Positions 1 to 6,960 are shown, numbered from the stretch's first letter. The stretch: 19,430 nt of DNA from DAIOHQ01 sp036744635 (GCA_036744635.1 DAIOHQ010000073.1:1-19430); one strand, 5' to 3'. Notes: generated by a model not told the origin, from the sequence alone. Numbers and translations are program-made.

Positions 1-42
1 AGGAGATAGCGCGAATTTGAAACACCCTGGCGCGCAATCGTG

Positions 43-95
43 TTCAGCGGACGATGGACAAGACCCCTCTGAAGAAGCCGTCCGCTGAAGCGGAC
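43..95. repeat. palindromic repeat after the protease gene
   Basis: An 11-nt arm at 43-53 is repeated inverted at 79-89. A compact hairpin, GTCCGC-TGAA-GCGGAC, lies at 80-95, right after the protease stop on the minus strand. Read on the minus strand, the element begins GTAGGGTCCGC, sharing its first seven bases with the GTAGGGTGGGCG palindromes at 3084 and 12877. It could end protease transcription, but no T-run follows, so a dispersed palindromic repeat is the safer reading. Confidence 0.55.
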
Positions 96-96
96 C

Positions 97-1164
97 CTAC
101 ATGAAGGCATTGGAGTGTTTCAGCAGAGCAGCCGGCGCCTTGAGCCTCCTGCGGCGGCGTCCCATCACACACGCTGCTAGCACAAAAATCAGCGCACTCC
201 CCGGCTCGGGAACCGCCAGCAGAAAGGGAAAGATGATGTGCTTGCCGGATTTCTGGCCTTCATTGCTGGTGTTGAGCGGCACCGCGGTGGTGAAGCCATC
301 GCCCAGCGCCATCTCCGACTGAATCCAGCCAACGTAAGGCGAGACGCGGGTGACGCCGAAGTAGTCGCCGTAGCTGGAATCGGAGCTGGAGTCGCCGAAC
401 GGAGGCAGCAGCGAGCCGCCAAAGGAATTGACGCCGGCCAACTGCGCCGGCTGCTTTTTCTTCGGCACGATGAACATGCCGCCGCCGCTGTCGCCGGGGG
501 CGATGGAGTATTCAAAATCCGACGGGTTGCGCGAACCCAGCACGTTCAGCGCCTCGAAAGGAGATGGCAGAAATCCGAGTATCCCGCCGCGGCGGGGGGC
601 ATCGAAGTCGCTGAGGAGAATGTTCTTGGAATAGCCGAAGCGGGATCCCTTGTCGTCAACCCGGTTCTGCCCGGCGCGCAGGGTCCCGCCCGTGCCCTGT
701 TTCCAGCCGGTGTCGCCGGTGCCGGTGGTACCGAACCCCGCGAAAGTGCCGAGTTTTCCGGTCTCTTTCTTTCCGGTGTAGAGCGTGGCCGGGGCGATGT
801 CGGGCACGGCGATGCTGAGGTGAATCAGTCCGATGTCGTTGCCGCGGCCAAGGTCGCCGTTCCAGCCCGGATGCGGCCGCCAGGCATCGGCGGTGTAGGT
901 CTGGCCGCCTATCGTCACGCGCATCGAGCTGACGTCGGTGCCGGCGTCCACGACGTGGGCGGCGGTCAAAATCCAGCGGTCGCCGACGAGCGTGCCGGAG
1001 GCGAGGAACGAGCCTTGGGAATCGGAAAATTGCACTTCGCCCTCGGCGGCATACTGGCTTCCCATATCGCGGTAGCGCTGATCGAGCCGGTCATCGCGAA
1101 TGGTGCCGCCGAACGTCGTGGACACGACAAGAATCGAAGCCAGAAAGCCAGAAAAGTTCCTCAT
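97..1164 (-). CDS. secreted trypsin-like serine protease with PEP-CTERM sorting tail
   Basis: A 355-residue S1-family (chymotrypsin-fold) endopeptidase. The catalytic triad is visible: His in TAAHVV (about residue 70), Asp in NDIGLIHL (about 110) and Ser in GDSGGG (about 226). A hydrophobic signal peptide covers residues 1-20. The C-terminus has VPEPGSA (about 318-324), a hydrophobic stretch and an RRRRR cluster: a PEP-CTERM signal, which in known systems is processed by an exosortase so that the protein is exported to the envelope or matrix. No exosortase gene lies in the window. The ATG at 1164 was chosen because GGAGG sits 6 nt upstream; a TTG six bases earlier would directly abut that site. 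Unusually, about 16 residues follow the arginine cluster, whereas most PEP-CTERM proteins stop soon after it. The substrate is unknown. Triad and tail are seen; surface sorting is inferred. Confidence 0.93.
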   Translation of the reverse strand: MRNFSGFLASILVVSTTFGGTIRDDRLDQRYRDMGSQYAAEGEVQFSDSQGSFLASGTLVGDRWILTAAHVVDAGTDVSSMRVTIGGQTYTADAWRPHPGWNGDLGRGNDIGLIHLSIAVPDIAPATLYTGKKETGKLGTFAGFGTTGTGDTGWKQGTGGTLRAGQNRVDDKGSRFGYSKNILLSDFDAPRRGGILGFLPSPFEALNVLGSRNPSDFEYSIAPGDSGGGMFIVPKKKQPAQLAGVNSFGGSLLPPFGDSSSDSSYGDYFGVTRVSPYVGWIQSEMALGDGFTTAVPLNTSNEGQKSGKHIIFPFLLAVPEPGSALIFVLAACVMGRRRRRLKAPAALLKHSNAFM

Positions 1165-1264
1165 ACGCAACCTCCGCGAATGGATGGATTGCCACCTTGG
1201 TCCTCGATCGCAATCGCGTGGAGCGTCAGGACGTCATCAATAGTCAGGAATCGTGGCGGGGGAT

Positions 1265-1477
1265 TCACCTGGCCAGCCTTCGAATCAACTCTCCATGTTT
1301 GCCGAATACTTCCCGTACGTGACGATTCAGGCGCGAGGTATCTCGGCCGGGCGCCATTCGTTCGTGCAGAAAGAGAATGTATGCCGAGAGCGATAGGTTC
1401 AGGCGCTTCGCCTCGGCCTCCAATTGCTGTCGCAATTCAGGCGTTGCTTGAAATTGAATCGTTTCGCTCAAGGGCAT
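1265..1477 (-). CDS. small ribbon-helix-helix (CopG/Arc-like) DNA-binding protein
   Basis: A 70-residue protein. Residues 5-40 fit a ribbon-helix-helix fold: a short strand (ETIQFQAT), then helix PELRQQLEAEAKRLN, the turn LSLSAY and a second helix ILFLHERM. Such proteins bind DNA as dimers through the paired strands, often as antitoxins or repressors. The C-terminal 25 residues are basic, and a toxin-binding role is possible. No toxin gene is adjacent: the ligase lies upstream (48-nt gap) and the protease downstream (100 nt), all on the same strand. There is no Shine-Dalgarno; a -10-like GATAAT ends 6 nt before the ATG, suggesting a leaderless transcript separate from the ligase. The fold call is by pattern only, and the target is unknown. 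Confidence 0.72.
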   Translation of the reverse strand: MPLSETIQFQATPELRQQLEAEAKRLNLSLSAYILFLHERMAPGRDTSRLNRHVREVFGKHGELIRRLAR

Positions 1478-1483
1478 CCAATA

Positions 1484-1511
1484 ATTATCGCCGCAATCAG
1501 CGTGAAGGCAA
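1484..1511 (-). promoter_or_regulatory. predicted promoter giving a leaderless mRNA for the RHH gene
   Basis: On the minus strand, TTGCCT (1506-1511) is followed by a 16-nt spacer and GATAAT (1484-1489). Six nucleotides then separate the box from the ATG at 1477. A start of transcription 6-7 nt past the -10 would fall on the ATG, and no Shine-Dalgarno is present. Prediction only. Confidence 0.5.
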
Positions 1512-1525
1512 ATTATTTGGCAACT

Positions 1526-2992
1526 TCACGCTCCGTTGATCTGCTCGGCGAGGGTGCGCTTGAGCACCTTGCCGGTTGGGCTGCGCGGCAGCTCGGCGGT
1601 TATGATGATCTCGCGGGGAATCTTCCACTGGGCGAGGCCCTGGCCGCGGCAGAAATCGCGCAGGGTCTCCGGCTTCAATTCGACGCCCTCGCGCGGGATC
1701 ACGAACGCTACGATCACCTCTCCGCGGGCGGGATCTTTCTTGCCCAGAACCGCCGCCTCCATCACTCCCGGATGGCGGGACAGCGCCTCTTCGATCTCGC
1801 GGGGATAGGCCTTTTCTCCGGCGATGCTGATCATTTCCTTCTTGCGGCCGGTGATTGACAGAAACCCGTCTGGGTCCAGTTTTCCAAGATCGCCGGTCTT
1901 GAAAAAACCGTCGCCGTTCAGCGCTGTCGCGGTTTCTTCCGGCAGATTGTGGTAACCCTTCATGACCATCGGCCCGCGCAGCCAGATCTCGCCGATTTCG
2001 CCGGTTGGCAACGGGTTGGCGGCTTCATCGACGATGCGGATTTCCGCGCCGGGGACGGCCCGGCCGACGGTGCCATCACGGTAGTCGCCGGGTATGTTCA
2101 GCGCCACCACCGGGCTGGTCTCGGTCAGGCCATATCCTTCGTAGATCTTCACGCCGAAGCGCTGGTGGAAGCCTTCGCGCAGGGTTGCCGGCAGCGGCTC
2201 GGCGCCGCTGATCATCGCGTAGATCGATTTGAAATCCTCCGCCTGGGCATTCTTGAGATGGGCGATGGCGGCGAACATGCTGGGCACGCCAAAGAGCAGC
2301 GACACGCCGTGTTCTTTGATCGCGTTCAACGTGGCCACGGCGCTGAAGCGGGCGAGATAGATGATGGTCGATCCAAGCTGAATCGGCGCCAGCATCATGG
2401 CGGTGATGCCGAAGGAGTGGAACAGCGGCACTACGCCGAGGAACCGGTGCTGGTGCTGCAAGCGGGCGTGCTCAATGGCGGCGTTTACGTCGCTTTGCAG
2501 ATTGTTGTAGGTAAGGATGACGCCTTTGGGCAGGCCGCTGGTGCCGCTGGTGTAGAGCAGCACGGCCATGTCATCGCCCTTGGGGGCGGGAAATTTCGGG
2601 CTGATCGCGGCCGGCGGCGTCTGCGGCAACTGCGTCAGGTCGACGAGCTTCAAGGGTGCGCCCTTCAAGCGCGGCGCCAACTGCGGAATCGTCACCACCG
2701 TATCGATGTCGCTGTCGGAGATGATGTGCTGAATTTCGCGATCACCGAGCAGGAAATTGATGGGCACCACGCTCTTGCCAGCCAGCAGGGTTCCGAAGAA
2801 ACTGGCGACGAAGCCGGCGCCCGCCGGAAGCAGCAGCCCGATGCGCGGCTTGGTGGTCTGCACCGAAAGGTACATGCCCAGCCCCGCCGCCATCGCCGCA
2901 AGCTGCTGATAAGTGTAGCGGCCGTGATCGTCGATGATCGCGATCTCGTTGGGCTGGCGGCCGGCGTGTGCGAAGAGCGGTTCGAAAAGCAT
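1526..2992 (-). CDS. AMP-dependent acyl-CoA ligase/synthetase
   Basis: A 488-residue member of the ANL superfamily. These enzymes adenylate a carboxylic acid with ATP and then usually form a CoA or acyl-carrier thioester. Visible motifs are the AMP-binding P-loop LLYTSGTSGLPKGV (about 145-158), EGYGLTETSP (about 285-294), TGDLGKLDPDG (366-376), the hinge region GRKKEMI (about 383-389) and the catalytic lysine in PTGK (about 475) near the C-terminus. Length is normal for the family. The ATG at 2992 was chosen because GGAG lies 5 nt upstream and the protein then begins MLFEPLFAHAG, as relatives do; an ATG 39 nt upstream has no ribosome site. It resembles long/medium-chain acyl-CoA ligases, but the substrate cannot be read from sequence. 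It is divergent from the SPOR lipoprotein gene with only 48 nt between the start codons. Confidence 0.92.
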   Translation of the reverse strand: MLFEPLFAHAGRQPNEIAIIDDHGRYTYQQLAAMAAGLGMYLSVQTTKPRIGLLLPAGAGFVASFFGTLLAGKSVVPINFLLGDREIQHIISDSDIDTVVTIPQLAPRLKGAPLKLVDLTQLPQTPPAAISPKFPAPKGDDMAVLLYTSGTSGLPKGVILTYNNLQSDVNAAIEHARLQHQHRFLGVVPLFHSFGITAMMLAPIQLGSTIIYLARFSAVATLNAIKEHGVSLLFGVPSMFAAIAHLKNAQAEDFKSIYAMISGAEPLPATLREGFHQRFGVKIYEGYGLTETSPVVALNIPGDYRDGTVGRAVPGAEIRIVDEAANPLPTGEIGEIWLRGPMVMKGYHNLPEETATALNGDGFFKTGDLGKLDPDGFLSITGRKKEMISIAGEKAYPREIEEALSRHPGVMEAAVLGKKDPARGEVIVAFVIPREGVELKPETLRDFCRGQGLAQWKIPREIIITAELPRSPTGKVLKRTLAEQINGA

Positions 2993-3040
2993 GCGATCTC
3001 CAAGATGATGGTGGCCGCTAGGATACTCCACGAGGCACGG

Positions 3041-3934
3041 ATGCGAAACTCATTGGTCGGACAGAGCGGTTTGGCGGGCGACGGTAGGGTGGGCGTACTC
3101 GCCCACCATGTGCCGATGGTGGGCGAGTACACCCACCCTACGGGGGCGCACGTGGGTCTCGGTGCATCGCTGATGCTGCTAGCGCTGATCCTGCTCGGCG
3201 GGTGCGCTGCCGACAAGCAGACACAGTCGCAAGTGTCGGCGATGAGCGAATCCTTCCGGCAGCAGCAATACGATCAGACCATTCAGCAGGCCAATGCATT
3301 TCTGGAGAAAAATCCGGGTGCGGCGGGAAGCGCTGAGGCGCTGTATCTCCGCGGCGAGGCGTATCAAGTGAAGGCGGCCAATTCTCCAGCCGAGGCCACG
3401 GCCAATCTGAACGCGGCCCGCGGCAGCTTCGAGCAGGCGCTGACGTTGTCGCCCAACGCGAAGCTGGAGGCGTGGATTCGCGCCAGCCTCGCCACCGTCG
3501 CGTATTATCAAGAAGACTATGCCACCGCGGTGGTGCAGGGAATGACGGCGTATCCGAAGCTGGACGATGCGGAACTGAAGGGGATGACACTCTATCGCGC
3601 CGGGGTGGCGCAGCAGCGGCTGGGGCGCTTCCGCGATGCCGATCAGACCTTCGCGACGGTGCAGCAGGATTTTGCCGGAAGTGAGGCGGCCCGCGCTGCG
3701 GCGTTGCACCAGGGCGCCACCGCGTTCTATCTGCAACTGGCAACCTACAAGACGCCGGCCAGCGCTGATACCGCTCTGGCGAATCTGCGGAAGCAGGGGG
3801 TCAACGCCCAGCGCGCGCAGAACCCGCAGGGCCTGTATGTGGTTCGCGTGGGACCGATGCGCTCCTACGGTGAAGCCAAGGCGCTGAAGCAGCGCTTTGC
3901 CGGCGCCTTTGCCGATGCGTTCATCGTGCCATGA
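3041..3934 (+). CDS. SPOR-domain lipoprotein with TPR-like repeats
   Basis: 297 residues from the ATG at 3041. A lipobox LLGGC follows the hydrophobic stretch SLMLLALILL, so an acylated Cys is expected (Cys55 from this start). Residues about 65-220 are TPR-like helical pairs (for example AEALYLRGEAYQ and GVAQQRLGRFRDADQTF). The last 70 residues form a SPOR domain (YLQLATYKTPASAD..., GLYVVRVGPMRSYGEA...AFIV). SPOR domains bind peptidoglycan lacking stem peptides, so this is probably a cell-wall-linked envelope protein. The start is uncertain: the ATG at 3041 has GAGG 5 nt upstream and an N-terminal Arg, but it makes the palindrome at 3084-3141 coding. A GTG at 3152, preceded by GGGGG, would give a short 17-residue signal peptide with no positive charge (260 residues). 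The gene is secure; its start is not. Confidence 0.85.
   Translation: MRNSLVGQSGLAGDGRVGVLAHHVPMVGEYTHPTGAHVGLGASLMLLALILLGGCAADKQTQSQVSAMSESFRQQQYDQTIQQANAFLEKNPGAAGSAEALYLRGEAYQVKAANSPAEATANLNAARGSFEQALTLSPNAKLEAWIRASLATVAYYQEDYATAVVQGMTAYPKLDDAELKGMTLYRAGVAQQRLGRFRDADQTFATVQQDFAGSEAARAAALHQGATAFYLQLATYKTPASADTALANLRKQGVNAQRAQNPQGLYVVRVGPMRSYGEAKALKQRFAGAFADAFIVP
3084..3141. repeat. dispersed palindrome, GTAGGGTGGGCG family (copy 1)
   Basis: Arms 3084-3109 and 3116-3141 are complementary at 25 of 26 positions around a 6-nt loop. The ends read GTAGGGTGGGCG and its complement. A second copy lies at 12877-12937. It sits either just upstream of or inside the N-terminal coding part of the SPOR lipoprotein, depending on its start. 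Confidence 0.92.
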
Positions 3935-3979
3935 CACCTGCGGTGGGCACACCTGCGGCGGGCACACCTGCGGTGGGCA
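3935..3979 (+). repeat. 15-bp tandem repeat, three units
   Basis: Three consecutive units of CACCTGCGGTGGGCA start at 3935, 3950 and 3965; the middle one differs by one base (CGGC for CGGT). The array begins immediately after the SPOR gene's stop codon. The last unit runs into a longer dispersed repeat (3964-4024). Confidence 0.92.
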
Positions 3980-4024
3980 ATTCCGTCGGAGTACCGTCGG
4001 TCAATGCCTCCGCGTTGCTGCGCG
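3964..4024 (+). repeat. dispersed repeat, about 61 bp, copy A
   Basis: This stretch is nearly repeated, in inverted orientation, at 9776-9839. Shared blocks are ACACCTGCGGTGGGCA, CGGAGTACCGTCGGTCA and CTCCGCGTTGCTGCGCG, with a short indel before the last. The two copies are 5.8 kb apart. No reading frame is evident, so it looks like a non-coding dispersed element. Confidence 0.85.
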
Positions 4025-4031
4025 TCCTGCC

Positions 4032-4070
4032 CCCTCGCCCGGTACGCCGGGAGAGGGTTGGGGTGAGGGT
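4032..4070. repeat. hairpin repeat with GTTGGGGTGAGGGT tail
   Basis: Arms 4032-4042 and 4047-4057 (CCCTCGCCCGG / CCGGGAGAGGG) pair at 10 of 11 positions around TACG, followed by TTGGGGTGAGGGT. From memory this resembles a family of short palindromic repeats found in many unrelated GC-rich bacteria. It lies between convincing genes and could act as a weak terminator for the SPOR gene. Confidence 0.7.
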
Positions 4071-4136
4071 ATGGCCACCTCGCAATTGCCGCCGGCCCCT
4101 CGGCATGCCTGGCCCTGCGAAATGGTCCCCCTCTGC

Positions 4137-4142
4137 TATACT
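4137..4142 (+). promoter_or_regulatory. predicted extended -10 (TGCTATACT), leaderless start
   Basis: TATACT at 4137-4142 is preceded by TGC (extended -10 form). Eight nucleotides separate it from the ATG at 4151, and the sequence between is pyrimidine-rich with no Shine-Dalgarno. Transcription should begin within a few bases of the start codon. No good -35 is visible. Confidence 0.5.
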
Positions 4143-4150
4143 CCCCTCCC

Positions 4151-4804
4151 ATGCGTCCCCCTCCGCCCCTCCGCCGCAAGCTCTTCACCCTCCTGGCGGG
4201 AGTCTCGGCGCTGCTGCTGATCGCCACGATGACGCTGGGCGTGCGGGGGTATTTTTGTGAGGACGGCATCTATTACCAACGCACCACGTACCGCACCGTT
4301 GCTTACAAGGTTGACCCCGACGATGATCTCGACCGTAGCAGAAATGTTGTGGATTTGCTTCTTTTGATGTCGTCACGGGGGCGAGTGCTTTTGATGGCGA
4401 GTTGGTGGCGCATTCCCACCACCGACTCAGTCGGCTACAGCAAGGGAGGGCCGCACTATCACTCGGCCCCGCCGTTCGAGTTGCATGTCCATGACAACAG
4501 GCTCGGCGAGACTGCGGGTCGCTTCGGATTCGGTCTAGAAATGCGCTCCTGGAACCGTGCACCCAACGAGGACAACGAATCGATAAACATCCTCCTCCCC
4601 GCATGGTTCCTCGCTCTGCTCTTCGCCATCCTCCCTGCCATCCTCCCCGCCCTCTGGCTGCGGCGGCGGAGGATCGTTCGCAAGCGCAATCGCCTCGGCC
4701 TCTGCCCAACCTGCGGCTACGACCTCCGTGCCACGCCCGACCGCTGTCCGGAATGCGGAACCGTCCCCCCTTCTCCCGCGCCCACGCCGCTTGCGCCATC
4801 GTGA
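4151..4804 (+). CDS. membrane protein with C-terminal zinc ribbon
   Basis: 217 residues. A basic N-terminus (MRPPPPLRRK) precedes membrane segment 1 (about 11-31). An extracytoplasmic region of about 115 residues with no recognised domain follows, then membrane segment 2 (about 149-170), an arginine/lysine-rich stop-transfer (RRRRIVRKRNR) and a zinc ribbon, CPTCGYDLRATPDRCPECG, with Cys185, Cys188, Cys199 and Cys202. By the positive-inside rule the ribbon is cytoplasmic. This zinc-ribbon tail is very common in planctomycetes, attached to many otherwise unrelated membrane proteins; its role is unknown to me. The tail ends Pro-rich. Transcription is probably independent (see the -10 at 4137). 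Function cannot be assigned. Confidence 0.85.
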   Translation: MRPPPPLRRKLFTLLAGVSALLLIATMTLGVRGYFCEDGIYYQRTTYRTVAYKVDPDDDLDRSRNVVDLLLLMSSRGRVLLMASWWRIPTTDSVGYSKGGPHYHSAPPFELHVHDNRLGETAGRFGFGLEMRSWNRAPNEDNESINILLPAWFLALLFAILPAILPALWLRRRRIVRKRNRLGLCPTCGYDLRATPDRCPECGTVPPSPAPTPLAPS

Positions 4805-4813
4805 GCAAATGCA

Positions 4814-4900
4814 ACCACGGAGTCACGGAGCCACGGAGACACAAAGAGGAGAATGGATTGGCTCAAAGAGAATTTCTCCGTGGCTCCGTGGCTCCGTGGT
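4814..4900. repeat. palindromic CCACGGAG repeat element
   Basis: Left arm 4814-4838 contains three CACGGAG units; right arm 4876-4900 is its inverse (24 of 25 positions) across a 37-nt loop. The element lies 9 nt after the stop of the zinc-ribbon gene and could form a strong stem in RNA. From memory, CCACGGAG repeats are widespread in several bacterial phyla, so a generic dispersed element is likely. The rest of the gap to 4998 shows nothing else. Confidence 0.88.
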
Positions 4901-4997
4901 AGTCCCCTCCCCAAAACGAAAAGGCGGCGCGGAGATTGGATCGTCCGCGCCGCCTGAAATTCCCACTGGCAACCAGCAACTTCCCCCCCGCAACTTC

Positions 4998-5393
4998 CTA
5001 CACAAACGGCAGATTCAAATCCGTCACGCCCGCCCAGGTTCCGCCATCGTCGACCGCGACGATTCCCGTGGCCGCGGTGGCGGTCAGGGTGTGGGCGGAG
5101 CCGCCGTAGGGGCCGGTCTCGACCAGCCAGATGCGCACGGTGAGCGGGTCGATGATGCTGGTCGAGCCGCCGGTGAAGGTCTTGTGCGGGAAGACGTCGA
5201 CCATGGTGATCTGGCTGGGGTCAAAGGCCGACACGTCGATCGCCCGGTCAAAGCTCAGCACCACGTCGATGCCGCTGTGGTAGTCCGCGCTGATCAGCAC
5301 CAACGCGACGCCGGGGGGCGGGGTGGGCGCGGGCGGTTTCCACTTGGTCCGGGCATGGGGCTTATGGAACTTGGGAACTTTTTGAACAACCAT
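4998..5393 (-). CDS. hypothetical small protein with Ig-like part
   Basis: 131 residues. The first about 28 are basic and proline-rich (MVVQKVPKFHKPHARTKWKP...), with no hydrophobic signal peptide. Residues about 28-131 look like a beta-sandwich, with alternating hydrophobic stretches (VALVLISADY, DVVLSFDRAIDVSAF, TVRIWLVE) and the ending GIVAVDDGGTWAGVTDLNLPF. The segment DVVLSFDRAIDVS resembles bacterial Ig-like domains. It lies 109 nt downstream of the 230-residue gene on the same strand with a palindrome between, and I recall such pairs in other planctomycetes (unverified). No clear ribosome site precedes the ATG at 5393. Function unknown. Confidence 0.72.
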   Translation of the reverse strand: MVVQKVPKFHKPHARTKWKPPAPTPPPGVALVLISADYHSGIDVVLSFDRAIDVSAFDPSQITMVDVFPHKTFTGGSTSIIDPLTVRIWLVETGPYGGSAHTLTATAATGIVAVDDGGTWAGVTDLNLPFV

Positions 5394-5432
5394 GGGAGGG
5401 GCCTGTGATTAGTTGTCAGTGGAACGCGGATC

Positions 5433-5490
5433 GTGAAAACGTGAAACATGAAGAGGGCTTGTCTGCTGCTCCTCATGTTTCACGTTTCAC
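5433..5490. repeat. inverted repeat in the gap between two minus-strand genes
   Basis: GTGAAACATGAAGAG (within 5433-5455) pairs with CTCCTCATGTTTCAC (start 5469); arms of about 22 nt with one bulge and one mismatch surround a 13-nt loop. The flanks carry further ACGTTTC/GAAAACG copies. It could reduce read-through from the 230-residue gene into the 131-residue gene. No T-run is present. Confidence 0.75.
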
Positions 5491-5502
5491 TCTTCACGTT
5501 TC

Positions 5503-6195
5503 CTACGCCGCCATCGGCATCGATCCGCCGAAGTTGATGACGGTGGAGACCGGGCTGCAGGCCGGGCCGAGTTGTTTGCGGCCGTTGAACCAGCAGGCGA
5601 TCAGCCACACCTTGGTGCCGGGGATGAGTTCCACCGGGAACTGCACTTCCAGCGCCGTGCGCGACACCGGGCCCTGCAGCGTATACGCGCTGGCTTCGGC
5701 CGGTGGGTTTTCGCCCACGAAGCTCATCACCAACGCCCCGTCCACGCCCGGCGGGATCGCTCGGCTGGTGGGATTGTCCAGATCGAACAGACGAAGCGAC
5801 ACCAGTCGGCCATCGACCGAGACCACCGTCATGCCCGGCGCGCTGCTGGGCGCCGGAATCGGGGTCGGCTGGTTGTCCTTCACGGTCACGCCCAGCAGAA
5901 TCTTGTCGGCATCCGACACCGTCAAGGACGCCTGCACCAAGGCATACAGCTCGCGGCCATAGCGCAAAAGCGCAACTTTGTCGGCATCCTTGGACGCCGT
6001 CAGCGACTGCGACTGCGTGCCGGACTCCCGTGCCGCCACCATCGCGTTATAAGACGCGAGAAACGCCGAGTGCAGCGGGGTGTAGGCGGCTGCCTGCCCG
6101 GCGGTGAGGGAAAAAGTCGTGGGACTTGCCACGATGCGCGTATTGAAGTTGGTGGAGTAGTCCACCAGCGACGCGTCTTTGGTTGGAAAAGCCAT
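5503..6195 (-). CDS. conserved hypothetical protein with FN3-like C-terminus
   Basis: 230 residues beginning MAFPTKDASLVDYSTNFNTR. The ATG at 6195 is fixed by a strong GGGAGG 7 nt upstream. Residues 1-110 are predicted helical (SLTAGQAAAYTPLHSAFLASYNAMVAAR..., DADKVALLRYGRELYALVQAS). A TPIPAPSSAPG linker leads to a beta-rich FN3/Ig-like half (about 120-220) with VWLIACWFNGRKQLGP. I recognise the layout as one recurring in planctomycetes and Bacteroidetes without an assigned function (recollection, not searched). There is no signal peptide. The frame stays open upstream for about 690 nt through a repeat array, but that part shows no gene-like features. The neighbour at 4998 may work with it. 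Confidence 0.85.
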   Translation of the reverse strand: MAFPTKDASLVDYSTNFNTRIVASPTTFSLTAGQAAAYTPLHSAFLASYNAMVAARESGTQSQSLTASKDADKVALLRYGRELYALVQASLTVSDADKILLGVTVKDNQPTPIPAPSSAPGMTVVSVDGRLVSLRLFDLDNPTSRAIPPGVDGALVMSFVGENPPAEASAYTLQGPVSRTALEVQFPVELIPGTKVWLIACWFNGRKQLGPACSPVSTVINFGGSMPMAA

Positions 6196-6389
6196 GAGGC
6201 TACCTCCCAGGGCGATAAGATTCTCGCGAACACCAGGCGAATTCGTCCGCCCATCGTGCCGCGTGTTACCTCTTCTATCGTTGCAAACAGACCGCGGCTG
6301 AAGAGCCCAAACAGCAAATCCGTAAAAATTCTCACATTCCCACCCATCCCATCCGCACATCCGATAATAACCGGGTATATCCGGCAGTT

Positions 6390-6767
6390 GCCCCACGCAA
6401 CCGGGAAAACGCGCCATCCATTTGGGGAGTTGCGCCATCCATTTGGGGAGTTGCGTCATCCAATTGGGGAAATGCGCCACCCATTTGGGGAGTTGCGTCA
6501 CGCAATTGGGGAAATGCGCCACCCATTTGGGGAGTTGCGTCACGCAATTGGGGAGTTGCGTCACGCAATTGGGGAAATGCGCCACGCAATTGGGGGAATG
6601 CGCCACGCAATTGGGGGAATGCGCCACCCATTTGGGGAAATGCGCCACGGAATTGGGGAAATGCGTGACGCAACTGGTCGAGCGGGTGACGCAACAGGTC
6701 GAGCGGATGACGCAACTGGTCGAATGGGTGACGCAACTGGTCGAATGGATGGCGCAACAGGTCAGTT
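6390..6767. repeat. 21-bp direct-repeat array, 18 units
   Basis: Eighteen head-to-tail 21-bp units start at 6390, 6411, 6432 and so on, without spacers. The consensus of the core units (6411-6662) is GCGYCACSCAWTTGGGGARW plus T. Several contain the palindrome TGCGTCACGCA fused to CAATTG. A 42-bp two-unit block (6474-6515) is repeated at 6516-6557 with only two changes. The last five units (6663-6767) are a second subtype with CAACTGGTCGA. The unit is both seven codons and two turns of the double helix, so frames on both strands stay open and coding status cannot be settled. The 194 bp between this array and the gene at 6195 show nothing further. Confidence 0.95.
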
Positions 6768-6960
6768 GCGCGACCAATCCCAATCCGCAGAATACGCGGA
6801 CAAAGCCGCGACCCCCCGACGGGCCGTCCACACAGCCCCCCGAGCAACAACCTTCTCTGATGGACGAACCGCGTTGGCGAAAATACAATACCCGCCGAAA
6901 TGTACCTGACCCTTTCGGACGCCCCCTTTCGGACGCCCTGACCCTTTCGGACGCCCTCTC
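6768..6960. repeat. composite dispersed repeat, copy R1
   Basis: Bases 6770-6888 match 9402-9523; the last 71 bp of each (6818-6888 and 9453-9523) agree at 66 of 71 positions. It then continues into AAATGTACCTGACCCTTTCGG (6898-6918, 21 nt in all) and three spaced copies of CCCTTTCGGACGC to about 6955. It adjoins the 21-bp array directly. No conserved reading frame: the other copy has an in-frame stop in the corresponding frame. Confidence 0.88.

Noticed and set aside
1265..1477. Toxin-antitoxin pair
   Set aside because: The ribbon-helix-helix protein has no adjacent small toxin gene; neighbours are a ligase and a protease.
238..1539. Long plus-strand frame opposite the protease
   Set aside because: Ala/Gly/Arg-rich antisense shadow of a gene with an intact catalytic triad.
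1949..3033. Long plus-strand frame opposite the acyl-CoA ligase
   Set aside because: Antisense shadow; Gln/Gly/His/Arg-rich translation, while the minus strand has complete ANL motifs. Only the part after 3041 is real.
6390..6767. CRISPR array
   Set aside because: Units are contiguous with no unique spacers, and no cas genes are nearby.
6332..6850. Minus-strand frame with LRHPFDQ heptads
   Set aside because: TTG start within a repeat, proline-rich heptads, and the same DNA is open in several other frames.
5503..6888. 461-codon minus-strand open frame covering the repeat array and the 230-residue gene
   Set aside because: The repeat length is a multiple of three without stops, so the frame stays open by chance; a strong GGGAGG fixes the true start at 6195, and the upstream part has no gene-like composition.
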